Below are positions 41,301 through 49,301 of a stretch of 64,000 bases of DNA, one piece after another. Position 1 is the first letter of the stretch. Each line of letters opens with the position of its first letter. The position numbers and the translations under genes were made by a program. This DNA comes from a bacterium (lineage in GTDB: Bacteria > ARS69): contig JALGZR010000002.1 in the NCBI GenBank assembly GCA_025774805.1, positions 1-64,000 on the forward strand, read 5' to 3'. The notes under the pieces are model-generated. The model searched no databases, was not told where the DNA came from, and saw only the letters and a list, made by a program, of their open reading frames with translations.

Positions 41301-42309
41301 CCGGATCCCGCGGACCTCGGGGCTGACGCAACCCGCGGATGCCGTTGAGCAGGCCCACAACGACGAGGAGCGCGACGATGGCCCAGAGCGCCCGGCTCAA
41401 CCGCGGACGAACAACGGCCCCCCGCCGTTCATCGGTCGGCGTCGGCGTCGCGGTCTCCGGATCCAGCTCGCGACGGAGTCGCCGCAGGTCGACCCAGAGA
41501 TCCTTGACGTCCTGGTACCGATTCTCCCGGTGCTTCGCCAGCGACTTCTGCACGATCCGCTGGAACTCGTGCGGCAGCTCCTCGTGGAGCTCCGAGATCG
41601 GCTGCGGCTGGTGCTGGACGATGGCCTGCAGCACCTCGGGGACGATCTCCCCGCGAAACGGACGCACGCCGGTCGCCAGCTCGTACATCATCACCCCGAG
41701 TGAGAACGCGTCGCTGCGGTGGTCCGCCGGCTTGCCGCGCACCTGCTCGGGAGACATGTAGTGCGGGGTGCCCATCAGCATCCCCGGACGCGTCATGTCC
41801 GAGGAAGCTCCGATCGTCTCGGTCGAAGCGAGCGACTCCTGGATCAGCTTGGCCAGGCCGAAATCCAGCACCTTCGCGCGCCCGTCCTCGTCGATCATGA
41901 TGTTCTCGGGTTTGAGGTCGCGGTGAATGATCCCCTTTTCATGCATTCGGGCCAGCGCGTCGGTGACCTGGATCATCCACTCGAGCAGGCGAACAAACGG
42001 AATCTGTCCGCCGTGGGCCTCTTGGCGAAGGGTGCGACCTCGGACCAGCTCCATCGCGATGAAGATCAGTCCCTCGTGCTCGCCGAGCTCGTAGACCTGC
42101 GCGATGTGTGGATGATTGAGGGCCGAGGCGGTGCGGGCCTCGCGGAAGAAACGGTCCCGCAGCGTGCGGTCGGCAACGACTTCCGGAGGGAGGATCTTCA
42201 GCGCCACCGCCCGATGGAGCATGAGATCCTCGGCCTCGTAGACGACTCCCATGCCGCCCTCGCCTAGCTTCTCGAGGATACGGTAATGGGAGACGGTCTC
42301 GCCGATCAT
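38383..42309 (-). CDS. Membrane Ser/Thr kinase with TolB-like region and long TPR array
   Basis: 1308 residues. The N-terminal kinase (about 1-270) has EKLGEGGMGVVYEAED, VALKIL, IIHRDLKPENIM, DFGLAKL and MSPEQ. A membrane helix follows at about 330-350 (LWAIVALLVVVGLL). Next comes a FlgO/TolB-like region (KPSVAVYWFESLSEGREQDY, FVLTGTVRREADRIRVTPRL), which in related proteins precedes TPRs. From about 480 to the end are some twenty TPR-like repeats outside the membrane. This layout is common in Acidobacteria and FCB bacteria and suggests a receptor sensing extracytoplasmic proteins. ATG at 42309 has GGAGG just upstream, and a good promoter lies 130 bases further. Confidence 0.9.
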   Translation of the reverse strand: MIGETVSHYRILEKLGEGGMGVVYEAEDLMLHRAVALKILPPEVVADRTLRDRFFREARTASALNHPHIAQVYELGEHEGLIFIAMELVRGRTLRQEAHGGQIPFVRLLEWMIQVTDALARMHEKGIIHRDLKPENIMIDEDGRAKVLDFGLAKLIQESLASTETIGASSDMTRPGMLMGTPHYMSPEQVRGKPADHRSDAFSLGVMMYELATGVRPFRGEIVPEVLQAIVQHQPQPISELHEELPHEFQRIVQKSLAKHRENRYQDVKDLWVDLRRLRRELDPETATPTPTDERRGAVVRPRLSRALWAIVALLVVVGLLNGIRGLRQPRGPRDPAEKPSVAVYWFESLSEGREQDYFAAGMTEELINELWKMGGLRVSTWDDIRPLKGESLTTREVGERLRCDFVLTGTVRREADRIRVTPRLVDVAEGNQVWTARFDDVLENVFALQDSIALRIASELSVQLTNAEWQQVAELPTRSREAYDHYLKGRYFHDLATFEDNARAASEYERALRIDPDYPLATAGLADAYVQRYRERYDYDEHWLDEAKRLIEASLDLDPDLSEAHESRAEVLIEEKNLVGALEAAERASELRPDWDAPYVRLGEARTERGERSQALEMFERALALRPSVDALCGRGSILQGRGDFEGAERDYRAALELQPDHVRPYLELGDLHDGDLRSPEQAESFYRRAISVRPDHSGGYYGVINVLGTKSENLDEMEALARSFVERFPYNWEAYEVLFDVIAWWRGDYATALTVLEEAVRQNPDRVWPHLLRAFFFANEMHRDRELDKAREALDRALALRPNSPRVLQWAGDVQSYSGDQEKAIEHYRRGLAVSPGWANLSYSIARSYSLLADFESAAEEARLTVEQTPGLRWPYSYSVLWNALEQLGRSDEMLPILERAAGEFGRDEPYFLGLLGAYQRCAGHYEESRETYRRALAIREGPRLLTGRAKTQFLTGDEEGALESLERAPTYNHDPIVRILTWRGERDRVEAYLRRIREGIPQKYSGIDAWAWTAGSYYARMRRFDEALAVLAEARETGHVTWTDDLKVSEASWYRQKGDMERARALLEEVIDTASFETRIMAWPELALLEAAGGNLGRAHDLAVQVFESRVNMWETDPDAALVVRLHHAMGHREEVRTWIRQIRGPRLEGLTREWAVGHYARPLYRRAQFEVFEGSPEAEHHLERALRFLTIAVRNSVYQPAGTEAALRALTLARMGRSEEAIEEIERSLRAEPESAEAAYHAACLYALVGDRERSLDWFRRAVDRGYQEFWWARVDPDLDAIRDDPRFSRALEAGETRLRSLFE

Positions 42310-42612
42310 ACAGCCTCCGTTCGCCCGAGACCCGAGGCGCGAGGCACGTCCCGGCAGCGAGGCACGGTGGCGCCGCATCCGGTGACCGCATCACGGAGGA
42401 TGCCGTTATCGGCGGCCGAGCGCGGTGCGAGGCCGCAAACGATTGTACCCCCGCCGCCGAGACCCGGTCAGCCTTTTTGGCCGCAGAACGGAAAACCGGT
42501 CGGCCGCGGACGGAGCCGGGACGCGAGGGGAAGGGCCTTGTTCTCACCCCGGATTCGTGCTACCGCGGTACCCGCCCGTCGGGGTCCCCGTTTCACAGAG
42601 AGGTCGGGCCGC
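42310..42612. other. Divergent intergenic region
   Basis: 303 bases between the membrane kinase and the aminotransferase. It holds the kinase promoter listed separately and, towards the aminotransferase, the ribosome site GAGAGG (42598-42603). No small gene is supported. Confidence 0.5.
42442..42471 (-). promoter_or_regulatory. Promoter for the membrane kinase gene
   Basis: On the minus strand CTGACC (42471-42466), 18 bases, then TACAAT (42447-42442). The same TACAAT box with a C-rich -35 and 18-19 base spacing occurs before aceB and before the small secreted protein at 52323. Confidence 0.45.
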
Positions 42613-43797
42613 ATGATCGAGGAATCCGCCACGGCAAAGGTGAGTCGGGTCGGCAAGGAGATGCCGCCGTTCCTGGTGATGGACGTTCTCGACCGGGGGC
42701 GCGCCCTCGAGCGAGAGGGGCGGTCCGTCATTCACATGGAGGTCGGTGAGCCGGACTTCGATACCCCGGAGGTCATCCGGGAAGCCGGCGTCCGCGCGAT
42801 CCGGGACGGCCATACGCACTACACCCACTCCCTGGGGCATCCCGAGCTTCGTGAAGCGATCTGTGCCTGGATGGATCGTCGGTACGGGATCGAGGTCTCC
42901 GCGGACCGCGTGGTCATCACTCTGGGCAGCTCCGGAGCCATGGTCCTGACGTACCTGGCGCTCCTCGATCCCGGGGATCGCGTGCTCATGACCGACCCCC
43001 ACTACGCGTGCTATCCCAACTTCGTGCGCTCCTGTCACGCCGAGTCGGTTCGCCTTCCGGTGCGGGAGGCCGAGGGATTCCAGTACGACCCGGCCGAGGT
43101 GAAAGAGCAGGTGTCCCGAGGGGCTCGCGCTCTCCTGCTCAACTCCCCGGCGAACCCAACCGGCATCGTGACCTCGGCCGATCGGATGCGGGAGCTGGTC
43201 GAGATCGCCCGCGGTCGAGTCCAGATCATCTCGGACGAGATCTACCACGGTCTGACCTACGGCGAGCGGCCCCACTCCGTTCTCGAGTTCGACCCCGATG
43301 CAGTGGTGGTGAGTGGCTTCTCCAAGCTGTTCGCCATGACCGGGTGGCGCCTCGGCTACGCCATTCTTCCCGACTACCTCCTGCGTCCCGTGCAGAAGCT
43401 GCAGCAGAACCTCTTCGTCTCGCCGCCGGACTTTCCCCAGTACGCCGGCATTGCCGCGTTGACCAGCGCGGACCAGGAGATCGAGCGCATGAGGCAGTGT
43501 TACGACGAGCGGCGCCGCCTCGTCCTCGAGAGGCTGGCCGAGATCGGACTCGAGGTCCTCGTCGAGCCGACCGGGGCTTTCTACGTGTTCTTCAACGTGA
43601 GCCGGTACACGGACGACGTCCTCGCCTTCGCGTTCGATATCCTCGAGAAGGCCGGAGTGGCCCTGACGCCGGGGGTCGACTTCGGCCCGCACGGAGAGGG
43701 CTACTTGCGCCTGTCCTACGCCAATTCCCTCGAGAACCTCGAAGAGGGAATCGGTCGCCTGAAGCGGTTTCTCGCCGAACGGCCCGTGAACGGGTGA
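42613..43797 (+). CDS. Class I/II pyridoxal-phosphate aminotransferase
   Basis: 394 residues of the aspartate aminotransferase fold (subgroup I). Diagnostic segments are MEVGEPDFDTPE, LNSPANPTGIV with the substrate/PLP Asn, IISDEIYHGLTY with the PLP Asp and Tyr, VVSGFSKLFAMTGWRLGY with the Schiff-base Lys, and the C-terminal YLRLSYANS with the carboxylate-binding Arg. It converts an amino acid to its 2-oxo acid. It heads a same-strand set with RidA, an ornithine cyclodeaminase-family reductase and an acyl-CoA dehydrogenase, so catabolism of an amino acid such as lysine, ornithine or a branched-chain residue is likely; the exact substrate is unknown. Confidence 0.88.
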   Translation: MIEESATAKVSRVGKEMPPFLVMDVLDRGRALEREGRSVIHMEVGEPDFDTPEVIREAGVRAIRDGHTHYTHSLGHPELREAICAWMDRRYGIEVSADRVVITLGSSGAMVLTYLALLDPGDRVLMTDPHYACYPNFVRSCHAESVRLPVREAEGFQYDPAEVKEQVSRGARALLLNSPANPTGIVTSADRMRELVEIARGRVQIISDEIYHGLTYGERPHSVLEFDPDAVVVSGFSKLFAMTGWRLGYAILPDYLLRPVQKLQQNLFVSPPDFPQYAGIAALTSADQEIERMRQCYDERRRLVLERLAEIGLEVLVEPTGAFYVFFNVSRYTDDVLAFAFDILEKAGVALTPGVDFGPHGEGYLRLSYANSLENLEEGIGRLKRFLAERPVNG

Positions 43798-43880
43798 TTC
43801 TCGTGTTTTGGAGATCTCGAAGCGGCTCACGGAGCCACCCCGGTCGAGATCGCCCGTAGCCGTCCTCGAAGGAGGTCATG

Positions 43881-44264
43881 ATGCCCTATCGTGCCGTCAG
43901 CACGAAGAACGCTCCCGCCGCCATCGGACCCTACGCCCAAGGGGTCGTCGGTTGCGGCCTTCTCTTCACCTCGATGCAGATCGCACTGGACCCGGAAACC
44001 GGCGACCTGGTGGGCTCGACCGCGGCGGAACAGGTCGAGCGCTGCCTGGAGAACGTGCGGGCCATCGTGGAGGCGGCCGGAAGCTCACTGGGCCGGGTCG
44101 TCAAGGTCTCGATCACCATGACGGACATCTCCGAGTTCGCCTCCGTCAACGAGGTCTACGCCCGTTTCTTTCCGAAGGAGCTCCCGGCCCGTGGTGTCGT
44201 GGGAGCCTCGGCCCTTCCGAAGGGCGCGCTCATCGCCGTCGAGGCGATCGCGGAGATTCCGTAA
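43881..44264 (+). CDS. ridA: RidA family enamine/imine deaminase
   Basis: Hydrolyses reactive enamine or imine intermediates made by PLP enzymes, releasing ammonia and the 2-oxo acid. Length (127 residues) and motifs AIGPYAQG, GDLVGSTAAEQVERCLENV and the C-terminal ARGVVGASALPKGALIAVEAIA fit, including the conserved Arg (PARG) and Glu (VEAIA) of active members. Two ATGs occur in tandem; the second (43881) is better spaced from GGAGG at 43871-43875. It follows the aminotransferase by 83 bases, a setting where removal of its unstable by-products makes sense. Confidence 0.9.
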   Translation: MPYRAVSTKNAPAAIGPYAQGVVGCGLLFTSMQIALDPETGDLVGSTAAEQVERCLENVRAIVEAAGSSLGRVVKVSITMTDISEFASVNEVYARFFPKELPARGVVGASALPKGALIAVEAIAEIP

Positions 44265-44309
44265 CTGAAGACGATCGAGAGACTCGCCCGTAGTCCAGGG
44301 AGTGAAAAG

Positions 44310-45296
44310 ATGCCGCTGTTGCTTTCGCGTAGAGACGTGGAGTCGGTCCTCACGATGGAGGACTGCCTCGAAGCGGTGGAGACCGCGTTTCGGGAGCTGG
44401 CCCGGAGCCGGGCCGTCATGCCGCAGAGGGCCGTGATCAAGGTCGAGGAGCACAGAGGGCTGTTTCTCGGGATGCCGGCCTACATCGGAGGTGATCTCGA
44501 TGCCCTGGGTCTCAAGGTCGTCACCGTCTATCCGGAAAATCCCGCCCAGCACGATCTTCCGACCGTATTGGGCACCTTGATGCTCTGCGACCCGGCCACC
44601 GGGAAAGCGGTGGCCATCATGGATGCCGGCTACCTGACGGCCGTCCGCACCGGAGCGGCGAGCGGCGTGGCCACGCGTGCCCTCGCCCGTGAGGACTCCC
44701 GGACGTGCGTGCTCTTCGGCGCGGGGGTCCAGGCGCGCCAACAGCTCGTCGCCCTGAATCTCGTCCGCCCGCTGGCCAAAGTCTCGGTGATCGACGTCAA
44801 TCGAGAGGCCGCGCGCTCCTTCGCCCGGGAACTGGGCGATTCGTTGGAAATCCGGATCGAGGCGACCGAGGACGTCGAGAGGGCCGTGCGAGAGGCCGAC
44901 ATCGTCGTGACGGCGTCGAGCTCCCACGACCCGATCTTCGACGGAAGCTGGCTGCGGGAGGGAACCCACATCAACAACATCGGCTCCCACTCGCCCGACG
45001 CGCGCGAGCTGGACACGACGACCGTGAAGCGCTCCAAGTTCGTTGCCGATCTCCGCGAAGCGAACCTCGCCGAGGCGGGCGACATCCTGATTCCGATCCG
45101 CGAGGGCGCCGTGAACGAGGATCACATTCACGCCAGCCTGGGCGAGGTCCTCATCGGCGCCAAACCGGGACGCGAGAGCTCCGAGGAGATCACGCTCTTC
45201 AAGTCGTGCGGGTTGGCGATTCAGGACGTGTCGACCGCTCTGGCCGTCTACTCCGCGGCGCGAGAGAGGGGAATCGGGATCGAGGTCGAGCTGTAG
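44310..45296 (+). CDS. Ornithine cyclodeaminase / mu-crystallin family protein
   Basis: 328 residues of the family that includes ornithine cyclodeaminase, alanine dehydrogenase and ketimine reductases. Seen are the substrate region LKVVTVYPENPAQHDLPTV, the MDAGYLTAVRTGAASG block, the dinucleotide-binding FGAGVQARQQLVAL, INNIGSHSPDARELD, and the end ITLFKSCGLAIQDV. It probably reduces an imine or cyclises an amino acid using NAD(P). It starts 45 bases after ridA. Beside an aminotransferase and an imine deaminase, a ketimine reductase role is as likely as cyclodeaminase. Confidence 0.85.
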   Translation: MPLLLSRRDVESVLTMEDCLEAVETAFRELARSRAVMPQRAVIKVEEHRGLFLGMPAYIGGDLDALGLKVVTVYPENPAQHDLPTVLGTLMLCDPATGKAVAIMDAGYLTAVRTGAASGVATRALAREDSRTCVLFGAGVQARQQLVALNLVRPLAKVSVIDVNREAARSFARELGDSLEIRIEATEDVERAVREADIVVTASSSHDPIFDGSWLREGTHINNIGSHSPDARELDTTTVKRSKFVADLREANLAEAGDILIPIREGAVNEDHIHASLGEVLIGAKPGRESSEEITLFKSCGLAIQDVSTALAVYSAARERGIGIEVEL

Positions 45297-45348
45297 GCGG
45301 TCCGACCGAACCCATGCCGCCCGCGGTCCGCGAAGACGAAGGCAATCC

Positions 45349-45377
45349 TTGGCGGCTCGGCCCCGATCGGGCACAAT
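45349..45377 (+). promoter_or_regulatory. Promoter-like pair before the acyl-CoA dehydrogenase
   Basis: TTGGCG (45349-45354), 17 bases, then CACAAT (45372-45377), about 90 bases before the start at 45465. The gap of 168 bases after the preceding gene leaves room for a separate promoter. Confidence 0.35.
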
Positions 45378-45464
45378 GTCGCATTCGTGTTCCACCCCGG
45401 TTCGAACGTCCCCGTTCGGAACGGGCTCTCATCACCCTCCGGACGATGGAAGACGAGTGAAGCC

Positions 45465-46631
45465 ATGATCAATGAGCTCTATACCCCCCGGCAAATCGAG
45501 CTGAGAGAGCGTGCCCGGGACCTGGCCGAGAATGTGATGCGTCCCGTCGCGGCCAAGTACGACGTCGAGCAGACCTACCCGTGGGAGGTCCAGAAGGCCA
45601 TCAAAGAGGCCGGACTCTCGGGAGTTTGGATCCCCGAGGAATACGGCGGTCTCGGCGGAGGTGTGCTCGATCTGTGCGTGGTGGTCGAGGAGTTCTCCCG
45701 GGCCTGCGGCGGCATGGGCGTCGGATACGCCGTGAACGCCCTGGGCTCCTTCCCCATTCTCGTCGGGGGCACCGACGACCAGAAAGAGCGATGGCTGCCT
45801 CCCATCGCCGCGGGAGAGAAGCTCATCGCCTTCGGTCTGTCCGAGAAGGAAGCCGGTTCGGATGCCGGATCCATGACGACCCGCGCCGAGCGCGATGGCG
45901 ACTTCTATGTCCTCAACGGGGAGAAGAAGTGGAACACCGGGGGCGCCGTCGCGTCGTTCAACACCATCTTCGCGGTCACCCAGCCCGATCGGGGCGCGCG
46001 GGGGATCTCGGGGATCGTCGTCGAGGAGGGGACCCCCGGCTATCGCGTGGGCAAGCACGAGGACAAGATGGGCATCCGCTGCGTGCCCGTGGTCGAGCTC
46101 CATTTCGAGGACTGCCGGGTTCCGGCGGAGAATCTCCTCGGGGGGACGGAAGGGCGCGGCTTCAAGCACGCCATGATGACGCTCGACCGCGCGCGTCCGG
46201 GGGTCGCCGCCCAGGCGGTCGGGCTCGCCCAGGGCGCGCTCGACCTCGCCATCGAATACACGCACAAGCGTCAACAGTTCGGCCAGTCCATCAGCTCATT
46301 TCAGGGCGTGCAGTGGATGCTGGCCGACATGGCCACCCAGATCGAGGCGGCCCGCCAGCTCGTTCACGCGTCCGCCCGCACTATCGACTCCGGCCACAAG
46401 AACATCACGAAGATCTCGGCCATGGGCAAGTTGATGGCCACCGACGTCGCCATGAAGGTGACGACGGAGGCCGTTCAGCTTTTCGGAGGCTACGGTTACT
46501 GCAAGGACTATCCCGCCGAGAAGTACATGCGGGACGCCAAGATCACGCAGATCTACGAGGGAACGAACCAGATCCAACGGCTCGTGATCGCGCGGAACCT
46601 CCTTCGCGAGGCGGCCGGGGGAACGGACTGA
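45465..46631 (+). CDS. Acyl-CoA dehydrogenase
   Basis: FAD enzyme that makes a 2,3-enoyl-CoA. 388 residues with the standard order: N-terminal helices ([16 protein letters not shown]), the beta domain [19 protein letters not shown] and [10 protein letters not shown], the FAD-contact [21 protein letters not shown] and the ending [20 protein letters not shown], then [16 protein letters not shown] with the catalytic Glu at the short/medium-chain position. It resembles butyryl/short-branched-chain enzymes. Electrons would go to ETF, which is not encoded in the window. It probably completes the amino-acid catabolic set upstream. Confidence 0.93.
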   Translation: MINELYTPRQIELRERARDLAENVMRPVAAKYDVEQTYPWEVQKAIKEAGLSGVWIPEEYGGLGGGVLDLCVVVEEFSRACGGMGVGYAVNALGSFPILVGGTDDQKERWLPPIAAGEKLIAFGLSEKEAGSDAGSMTTRAERDGDFYVLNGEKKWNTGGAVASFNTIFAVTQPDRGARGISGIVVEEGTPGYRVGKHEDKMGIRCVPVVELHFEDCRVPAENLLGGTEGRGFKHAMMTLDRARPGVAAQAVGLAQGALDLAIEYTHKRQQFGQSISSFQGVQWMLADMATQIEAARQLVHASARTIDSGHKNITKISAMGKLMATDVAMKVTTEAVQLFGGYGYCKDYPAEKYMRDAKITQIYEGTNQIQRLVIARNLLREAAGGTD

Positions 46632-46725
46632 TCGCTCGGACCCGATCGCGGATCGGGAGGACGGCGGAGTCCGGAGACCCGGGACGGCGGACGTCCCACC
46701 GTCCAGAACCGAGGAGGAGCCTTCT

Positions 46726-47487
46726 GTGCCGGTAGAGACATTCGACGTGGTGATCCTGAACGGCCGTCCGGCGGCCGGGAAGTCGGAGATCATCGATTAC
46801 CTGAAATCGATTCCCGTGCCGGAGCGGATCCGGCGCTTCCACATCGGCGAATTCGAGGAGTTCGACGACTTCCCGATTCTCTGGGAGCGCTTCGAGGACG
46901 ACGACATCTACGAACGGCACGGAAAGGCCCGCCTGATCTCGAACACGGCGTTCGAATACGGGGGAGCGTCGTATGAGGGATACGTATTCAAGGATCCGTT
47001 CTTCTGGAACTTCCTCATCGAGAAGCTGAACCTTCTCTATACGAAGCGGCTCCGCGATGAACCGGACTATCACCGGTCGACGACGGCCATCTTCGAGTTT
47101 GCCCGGGGAAGCCAGCACGGCGGTTTTGCGGAGGCATACTCCCATCTCGCCGGCGAGATTCTGTCCCGGGCGTGCACGATCTACATCCGTGTCGGAATGG
47201 AGGAGTCACTTCGGAAGAACCTTCGCCGCCGCAATCCCGACCGACCCGACAGCATTCTCGAGCACTCCCTCGAGAACAAGAAGCTCGAGTACCTCTACCG
47301 GGAATCGGATTGGGACGAGTTCTCCTCCGCGAGCCCGGATCACCTCGTCGTCGGCGATCATCGAATCCCTTACGCCGTCTTCGAGAACGAGCCGGAGAAG
47401 ACCGACGATCCCGTGCGACTCGGGAAACACCTCGAGGGGGTCTGCGACCGACTCTGGGCGCTGCGGAGACAGCCCGGGGCGCGGTGA
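46726..47487 (+). CDS. P-loop NTPase of unknown function
   Basis: 253 residues. A Walker A motif lies at the very N-terminus (VILNGRPAAGKSEIIDYL, about residues 9-26), so a nucleotide kinase-like fold is likely. Further segments, TTAIFEFARGSQHGGFAEAY and CTIYIRVGMEESLRKNLRRRNPDRPDS, could be the acceptor region and an Arg-rich lid. I recognise no specific family. A GTG start with GAGGAGGAG upstream is chosen. The gene follows the acyl-CoA dehydrogenase by 94 bases on the same strand but a shared role is not apparent. Confidence 0.75.
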   Translation: MPVETFDVVILNGRPAAGKSEIIDYLKSIPVPERIRRFHIGEFEEFDDFPILWERFEDDDIYERHGKARLISNTAFEYGGASYEGYVFKDPFFWNFLIEKLNLLYTKRLRDEPDYHRSTTAIFEFARGSQHGGFAEAYSHLAGEILSRACTIYIRVGMEESLRKNLRRRNPDRPDSILEHSLENKKLEYLYRESDWDEFSSASPDHLVVGDHRIPYAVFENEPEKTDDPVRLGKHLEGVCDRLWALRRQPGAR

Positions 47488-47541
47488 CGGACCCGAGGCG
47501 GGCGAATCGACGGCACCGTGGGGGGCAGGTGGAGGCGGATC

Positions 47542-48873
47542 CTAACGCGGCGACGGGGCCTCGCCGATCGGGGGCGGATCGTAGGTGCCGCAGGGAGTGA
47601 CGACCTCGGCGTACGGGCTGTTCCAGGAACCTTCGAAGAAAGCCACGACGTCCGCGGTCGCCGCCTCGCCGTACACGAAGAGGCTGACGTTGCGGGAACG
47701 GTGGAAATAGCTGCGGGCCCAGTTCGCCGTCCCGATCCAGCACGCCGTTCCGTCCGCGACGAGGTACTTGGGGTGCTCCACTCGCGCGTAGGGAATGAAA
47801 CCCCCCGACCACCCCGGGATGTTCGTGAATCGAATCTCGATGTTGGGCACGGCCGCCAGGCTCTGAATGTGCGGTGCCAGTTCGGGGCGTTTGGACCAGT
47901 TCGCGAGGATGATTCGCACCCTCACGTCTCGAGCGGCGGCCCTCCGCAGTGCGTTTTCCAGAACCTCGTAGTACTCACCACTTCGATCCACCGGGCGGTA
48001 GGAGAGCAGGTGCACGAGCAGGGATTCCCTCGCGGAGTCCATCAGGTCCACCAGGAGGGGTTCGTCCCACGGGACTCCGCCGGGCAGAGCACGTGCGGGA
48101 CTGGCCCCCAGGACCACCGAGACCGTGTCCCCGGACGCGAGATGAAGCAGCGGGACGCGGCGGCGCTCCGCGCCCGGGTCCCCTTCGGTCGCCGGCGGCG
48201 GGGAGCCCTCCCCGCCTGCAATCGCGTTGCTTTCCGGGGGCTCGGCCCCCTTCGAGGCCAGGGCCCAGTCCAGGTCGAAGACCCCTTGCAGACTCGTGGT
48301 CAGCCCCTCGTCGCGAACCCGTACGCCGAGCTCGTGAATGTGCTCGAGAGCTCGCCAGTCCCAGTTCTGACTGCCCAGGAAGAACTGCTTCCCGTCGACG
48401 ATCATGCACTTCGTGTGGAGGGAGCCCCCCCAAAGAGCCCGGGCGTCCAGCAGGCGGGTCTCGGCGCCGGAGAGCGTGCCCAAGCGATCGGGAATCTCGG
48501 GGTACTTTCGATAGAACCCGGCATCCACGAGCGTCCGCAGCCGCACGCCCCGCCGGACGGCGCTTTCGAGCTGCCCGAGGATCGGCCGCAGGGCACCCGA
48601 CCCGTTCGTTCGCGGGCTGATGTAGAAGGCCGCGACATCGATCCGCGAACGGGCGGACTCGAGCATCTCGCTCCAGACCTCGGGCGTATCGCGGATGTCC
48701 GGCAGATCGAGCTCGGTTTCCACCGGCACGCTCTCGACGAACTCGAGCGTGCCCAGAGGCGGATCTCCGGCGGAATCGGAGAGAGCCTCCTCGGCACCGG
48801 CAAGAGGCATCGGTACGAACGACAACACCCCCCCCACCAGAGGAATCGCCCAACCGAACAGAAGATCCCGCAT
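47542..48873 (-). CDS. Secreted phospholipase D-like protein with two HKD motifs
   Basis: 443 residues with a signal peptide (WAIPLVGGVLSFVPMPLAGA). Two complete HxKx4Dx6GS/TxN motifs are present: HTKCMIVDGKQFFLGSQN and HPKYLVADGTACWIGTANW. Both catalytic halves are therefore intact in one chain, as in phospholipase D, cardiolipin synthase-like proteins and PLD-type nucleases. Export argues for a phospholipase or extracellular nuclease more than for lipid synthesis. The ATG at 48873 gives the cleanest signal sequence. Confidence 0.83.
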   Translation of the reverse strand: MRDLLFGWAIPLVGGVLSFVPMPLAGAEEALSDSAGDPPLGTLEFVESVPVETELDLPDIRDTPEVWSEMLESARSRIDVAAFYISPRTNGSGALRPILGQLESAVRRGVRLRTLVDAGFYRKYPEIPDRLGTLSGAETRLLDARALWGGSLHTKCMIVDGKQFFLGSQNWDWRALEHIHELGVRVRDEGLTTSLQGVFDLDWALASKGAEPPESNAIAGGEGSPPPATEGDPGAERRRVPLLHLASGDTVSVVLGASPARALPGGVPWDEPLLVDLMDSARESLLVHLLSYRPVDRSGEYYEVLENALRRAAARDVRVRIILANWSKRPELAPHIQSLAAVPNIEIRFTNIPGWSGGFIPYARVEHPKYLVADGTACWIGTANWARSYFHRSRNVSLFVYGEAATADVVAFFEGSWNSPYAEVVTPCGTYDPPPIGEAPSPR

Positions 48874-49301
48874 GAGGCCTCGCCTCCCGCCTTCCTGTCG
48901 CGGGAGATTCGTGCCGATCGCTCTCCGCGGCCGCGTGGCCAAAAGCCCGGGGGGACGATCCGGCAGGGGGACACGGCTTCACCCCTGGAATCGGCTCCGC
49001 TCCGGACTCCCCTGAACGAAACCACGGGACACCGTCGCGCCGATCGTGTCAAGGCGGATGAGGTGAACGCCGCCGGGTCCGACACGCCGGTCGGCGTCGA
49101 GCCGACGACGACCGCGCCCCGGTCCCGCAACCGGCCCCGAGCCCCACGCGAAGAGCCCCTTTGCCAATCCGGTCGCGCGCCGCTATTCTGCTTCCTCGAT
49201 TCTCGGACTCGCGCGTTCACGGCTCGCGCTCGTCTCCTCCGATCATCGGGGAGGGCCCGAACCGGATCGCCCGGCACGCGACTTCGTCCTGGGGGTACCT
49301 C
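48874..49301. other. Divergent intergenic region
   Basis: 428 bases between the PLD-like gene and the OPT transporter. It contains the transporter promoter (49163-49191) and a short hairpin near 49090 (GTCGGC/GCCGAC). No gene or RNA is supported. Confidence 0.45.
49163..49191 (+). promoter_or_regulatory. Promoter for the OPT transporter gene
   Basis: TTGCCA (49163-49168), exactly 17 bases, then TATTCT (49186-49191), 110 bases before the GTG start at 49302. Confidence 0.5.

Noticed and set aside
38032-41703. A 1223-codon open frame opposite the kinase-TPR gene
   Set aside because: Antisense shadow. The minus strand has kinase motifs, a membrane helix and TPRs in the same region.
49036-49160. 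Possible tRNA: the minus-strand translation GSTPTGV and a 5-bp stem with a 7-base loop resemble a T-arm
   Set aside because: The loop starts CTCGACG instead of TTC, no D-arm or anticodon arm fits upstream, and the 7 bases after the stem have no acceptor partner.
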